Origin: Winogradskyella arenosi
GTDB lineage: Bacteria > Bacteroidota > Bacteroidia > Flavobacteriales > Flavobacteriaceae
DNA length: 64,000 bases
Direction of reading: 5' to 3'
Assembly: GCF_003337305.1 (NCBI RefSeq)
Contig: NZ_QPJO01000001.1
Location: 558,001 to 622,000, forward strand
How positions within the stretch are numbered: position 1 is the stretch's first letter; every line of letters begins with the position of its first letter. The notes beneath the pieces are model-generated. The model saw only the letters and a list, made by a program, of their open reading frames with translations. It had not been told where the DNA came from and made no database searches. This document shows, in pieces, positions 61,527 to 64,000 of the stretch. The position numbers and the translations under genes were made by a program.

Positions 61527-62303
61527 TTATTTTTCGATAAACTGCAAAACATTGTAAGTTAATTCTTTCTTGTTTTCGATATAGCTCATATGTCCTTCAG
61601 AAAATTCTACATAAGTAATGCGGCTGCCTTCAATAGTTTTTAAGATCTGTTCCCTATTTATAAGCTGATCTTTTTTTCCGGCGATGATTAATTGCTGTCC
61701 TTCTAAATTTTTAAAAACCTCTAAACGATTAGGTCTTAGTTTCATCCCTTCTTGTGCAGCAATGTAGCCTTGTAAGGGCGTTTGTAAAGCTTCGTTTAAG
61801 GCGTTTTGGTAAGCCTCTTTATATGTGGTTTTGCTTTCTTCAGAAAATAAATTAGCAAAAGAGAGTTCTATAAGGGTTTGGTAGTTGTGCTGTGCCATTT
61901 TACACGCACGGGTTCTAATCTGTTGCCTTTCTGGAGTATCGGCTTCAAAAGTAGAATTCATCAGGCAAAGGCCTTTAAATAACTCTGGCTGTTGTTCAGC
62001 TAAGGCTAAAGCAACATAAGCCCCCATGGAGTGTCCTATAAAATGCGCCTTTTCCACTTGCTCATGTTGTAATACGGCTAAAACAACATCGGCCATAGTT
62101 TCCATACGATGCACGTAACCTAGGCATTCGGTTTCACCGTGACCTAAAAGGTCTATACTTATCACTTGATGGGTTTTGGTTAAGGCGGGTAAAATCGGTT
62201 GCCACATTTTTAGGTTTTCTAAAAAACCATGAAGCAATACAACCGGTGACCCTTCACCTTCAACTGTATAGTGAACCTGACAATTCTTGTAGTTTATAAT
62301 CAT
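61527..62303 (-). CDS. Alpha/beta hydrolase
   Basis: A 258-residue cytoplasmic hydrolase. It has VVLLHGFLENLKMWQ (oxyanion HG), the nucleophile elbow GHSMGAY with the serine, D in IIAGKKDQLI, and H in SEGHMSYIE. The substrate is not known; similar proteins include esterases and MenH-like enzymes. ATG 62303 is chosen because a complete promoter (TTG-N17-TATCTTTG) ends 5 nt before it; a longer frame from 62336 would start inside the -33 element. The mRNA is therefore predicted leaderless. Confidence 0.85.
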   Translation of the reverse strand: MIINYKNCQVHYTVEGEGSPVVLLHGFLENLKMWQPILPALTKTHQVISIDLLGHGETECLGYVHRMETMADVVLAVLQHEQVEKAHFIGHSMGAYVALALAEQQPELFKGLCLMNSTFEADTPERQQIRTRACKMAQHNYQTLIELSFANLFSEESKTTYKEAYQNALNEALQTPLQGYIAAQEGMKLRPNRLEVFKNLEGQQLIIAGKKDQLINREQILKTIEGSRITYVEFSEGHMSYIENKKELTYNVLQFIEK

Positions 62304-62308
62304 AAGGG

Positions 62309-62336
62309 CAAAGATAACTGAAGCAAAGTTTTTCAA
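62309..62336 (-). promoter_or_regulatory. Promoter of the alpha/beta hydrolase gene, leaderless geometry
   Basis: TTG (62334-62336), 17 nt, TATCTTTG (62309-62316) on the minus strand. The box ends 5 nt before ATG 62303, so transcription would start at about the start codon. Confidence 0.6.
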
Positions 62337-62359
62337 CCGTAATCCTTATAACATTTTAG

Positions 62360-62367
62360 TATCTTTG
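62360..62367 (+). promoter_or_regulatory. -7 box for the serine hydrolase gene
   Basis: TATCTTTG, the same 8-mer as the divergent hydrolase promoter, 29 bp before the ATG. Confidence 0.5.
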
Positions 62368-62396
62368 AAGGCTTTCTGTAACTAATTCTATAACTC

Positions 62397-63950
62397 ATGA
62401 GATTAAAGGCTTTATTTTCATTTCTATTATTTATTACACTTTCCTTCGGGTATGCTCAAATTGAAGACAAACAACTCGATTCATTAATCGTGGAAACCTT
62501 AAGCACCTTTGAAGTGCCTGGTATTTCAGTAGGGATTTATAAAGATGGCGAAATTGTCTATGCTAAGGGGCATGGTCTTAGGTCTTTAAATAATAAGAAA
62601 GCGATGAATGCGGAAACCTTAGTGGGGATTGCTTCTAATAGTAAAGGATTTACCTGCTTTGCTTTGGCTATGATGGTCGATGCCGGAAAACTTAATTGGG
62701 ATGATAAAGTCAGAACTCATATTCCGGAATTTCAGTTGTCTGACCCTTGGGTGACTGAAGCCTTCACAATTCGCGATCTCGTTACGCATCGCAGTGGGTT
62801 AGGTTTAGGTGCTGGTGATTTAATGTTTTTTCCAGAAGGCAGTGATTTTACCGTAGAAAATATCATTTCTAATTTACGTTATTTAGAGCCTGAAAGTTCC
62901 TTTAGAAGTACATTTCAATACAATAATAATATGTTTATTGTGGCGGGTGAAGTCTTAAAACGTGTAAGTGGTATGACCTGGGAAGCCTTCATTGAGTCTC
63001 AAATATTAACACCTGTTGGCATGACCAATAGTAAGGCGTCTTATAACCGTGTTACTGACCGGTCTAATATTATTGATGCGCACACTAGAGCGGAAGGTGA
63101 GGTTGTTCAGATTCCTCATGATTGGAGTGCAACGGCAAATCCTGCAGGGGGAATTATTAGTAATGTACCTGATATGTTAACTTGGGCGGCGTTTTTAATG
63201 AATGATGCCGTGACTAAAAATGGTGAACGTCTATTAAGTTCAGAGCAATTGCATGAGCTTTGGCAATTACAGACGCCATTACATGTGTCTCCCGATGATG
63301 CCTATGATGCACATTTTAAAGGTTATGGTTTAGGTTGGTTTTTGTCTGATGTTAAAGGTGGTTATAAACAAGTTTACCATACCGGAGGTTTATTAGGAAC
63401 TGTAACACAATTTACAATGATTCCTGATTTAGATTTAGGGATTGTGGTCTTAACTAATCAAATGAACGGGTCGGCCTTTAATACTATTACAAATACAATT
63501 AAAGATGCTTATCTCGGTTACGAAAATAGAAAATGGTTAACGACCTATGGAAACCGTAATCGTGCTTTTATTCAGTATAATGATAGTATTAAAGCGGAAG
63601 TTTATAATCGTGTAAAAGCGGCAGAAAAATTAAAAGGCTTACCGCAACCTAAACAAATTGTGGGGACGTATACGGACGATTGGTTTGGGGATATTCATAT
63701 TACTTACAACGCTAAAAAAGGCTACACTATAAAAAGTGAAAGATCATCAAGGTTATCGGGGCAATTGTTGCCTTTAAATGCCACGACGTTTGTGGCTAAA
63801 TGGGATAATAGAAGTTATGATGCTGATGTTTATGTAAAGTTCACTTTTGATGCTCATGGAGAGGCGGTGTCTGCAACAATGAGTTATATAGCACCTATTA
63901 CCGATTTTAGCTTTGATTTTCAGGACCTAGAACTTAAGAAAACGAAATAA
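62397..63950 (+). CDS. Serine hydrolase, beta-lactamase class C-like, with DUF3471-type tail
   Basis: A 517-residue exported protein with signal peptide to FGYAQ. The catalytic domain has S-N-S-K (SxxK) in GIASNSKGFTC, the YNN in QYNNNMF, and an H-x-G-like HTGG in YHTGGLLG. After about residue 415 a beta domain (QIVGTYTDDWFGD ... ) resembles DUF3471. Proteins of this class are usually peptidases or esterases rather than true beta-lactamases. It is likely periplasmic. It ends immediately before a possible next gene. Confidence 0.88.
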   Translation: MRLKALFSFLLFITLSFGYAQIEDKQLDSLIVETLSTFEVPGISVGIYKDGEIVYAKGHGLRSLNNKKAMNAETLVGIASNSKGFTCFALAMMVDAGKLNWDDKVRTHIPEFQLSDPWVTEAFTIRDLVTHRSGLGLGAGDLMFFPEGSDFTVENIISNLRYLEPESSFRSTFQYNNNMFIVAGEVLKRVSGMTWEAFIESQILTPVGMTNSKASYNRVTDRSNIIDAHTRAEGEVVQIPHDWSATANPAGGIISNVPDMLTWAAFLMNDAVTKNGERLLSSEQLHELWQLQTPLHVSPDDAYDAHFKGYGLGWFLSDVKGGYKQVYHTGGLLGTVTQFTMIPDLDLGIVVLTNQMNGSAFNTITNTIKDAYLGYENRKWLTTYGNRNRAFIQYNDSIKAEVYNRVKAAEKLKGLPQPKQIVGTYTDDWFGDIHITYNAKKGYTIKSERSSRLSGQLLPLNATTFVAKWDNRSYDADVYVKFTFDAHGEAVSATMSYIAPITDFSFDFQDLELKKTK

Positions 63951-64000
63951 GTGGATATTCGTCAAAAAGAATTACTCATCACCAGTTTTGGATTGTTCTC
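63951..64000 (+). CDS. Possible start of the next gene, cut by window edge
   Basis: The GTG directly after the TAA of the serine hydrolase opens a frame (reading MDIRQKELLITSFGLF) that is open to the window end. Only 16 codons are visible, so neither reality nor function can be judged. Confidence 0.3.
   Translation, partial: MDIRQKELLITSFGLF

Noticed and set aside
1..64000. CRISPR array, prophage, insertion sequence, rRNA, tRNA, replication origin
   Set aside because: I found no regularly spaced repeats, transposase or integrase motifs, or conserved RNA gene sequences. tRNA detection by eye is unreliable, so tRNAscan-SE would be needed to exclude them.

Overview
The window looks like chromosomal core of a low-GC member of the Flavobacteriaceae (Bacteroidota). 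The evidence is several type IX secretion system (T9SS) cargo proteins with type A or type B C-terminal signals, a PorP/SprF-family protein, many lipoproteins with short lipoboxes, family markers (IPExxxVDY protein, DUF2480, DUF3078, flavobacterial suf gene order) and repeated promoter-like TAnnTTTG boxes instead of E. coli-type -10 elements. I see no phage, IS element, CRISPR array, rRNA or tRNA gene.

Layout. 1-9 kb: an MFS transporter cut by the window edge, OmpA-family protein, recJ, OsmC protein, AhpD-like protein, an unusual FAD disulfide oxidoreductase, then a run encoding an acidic protein, DoxX-like protein, rsmI and a HopJ-family protein. 9-19 kb: tdk-alr, mscL, asd, a lipoprotein prolyl oligopeptidase, a diheme cytochrome lipoprotein followed by a secreted FG-GAP/ASPIC protein, and an orphan ABC ATPase. 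19.7-20.3 kb: a 559-bp gene-free stretch with two nearly identical 73-nt units, each with its own promoter-like box and terminator-like hairpin, best read as tandem small RNA genes. 20-32 kb: purF-type amidotransferase, PfkB kinase, two secreted proteins, rnhA and purN, then acpP-fabF-rnc and IPExxxVDY-pyk. 32-44 kb: dinB, a CYTH/YciI-lipoprotein pair, and an apparent operon for a 2007-residue T9SS adhesin, a PorP/SprF protein and an OmpA/TPR protein. 44-49 kb: EEP hydrolase, hflX, a class A penicillin-binding protein and DUF3078. 49-59 kb: a long minus-strand suf Fe-S assembly cluster (sufA-B-lipoprotein-C-D-S-META lipoprotein-E-DUF59-ABC exporter-DUF2480). 59-64 kb: thiL between three paralogous small C-x4-H-x16-C-x2-C proteins, an alpha/beta hydrolase with a probable leaderless mRNA, and a serine hydrolase.

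Together the genes cover fatty-acid initiation, purine synthesis, cell-wall precursors, nucleic-acid repair and processing, Fe-S cluster biogenesis, and cell-surface/secreted functions through T9SS. The parts least explained by known families are the tandem small RNA candidates, the three zinc-ribbon-like paralogs, and the lipoproteins embedded in the suf cluster. All family assignments were made by eye from motifs; no database search was run.
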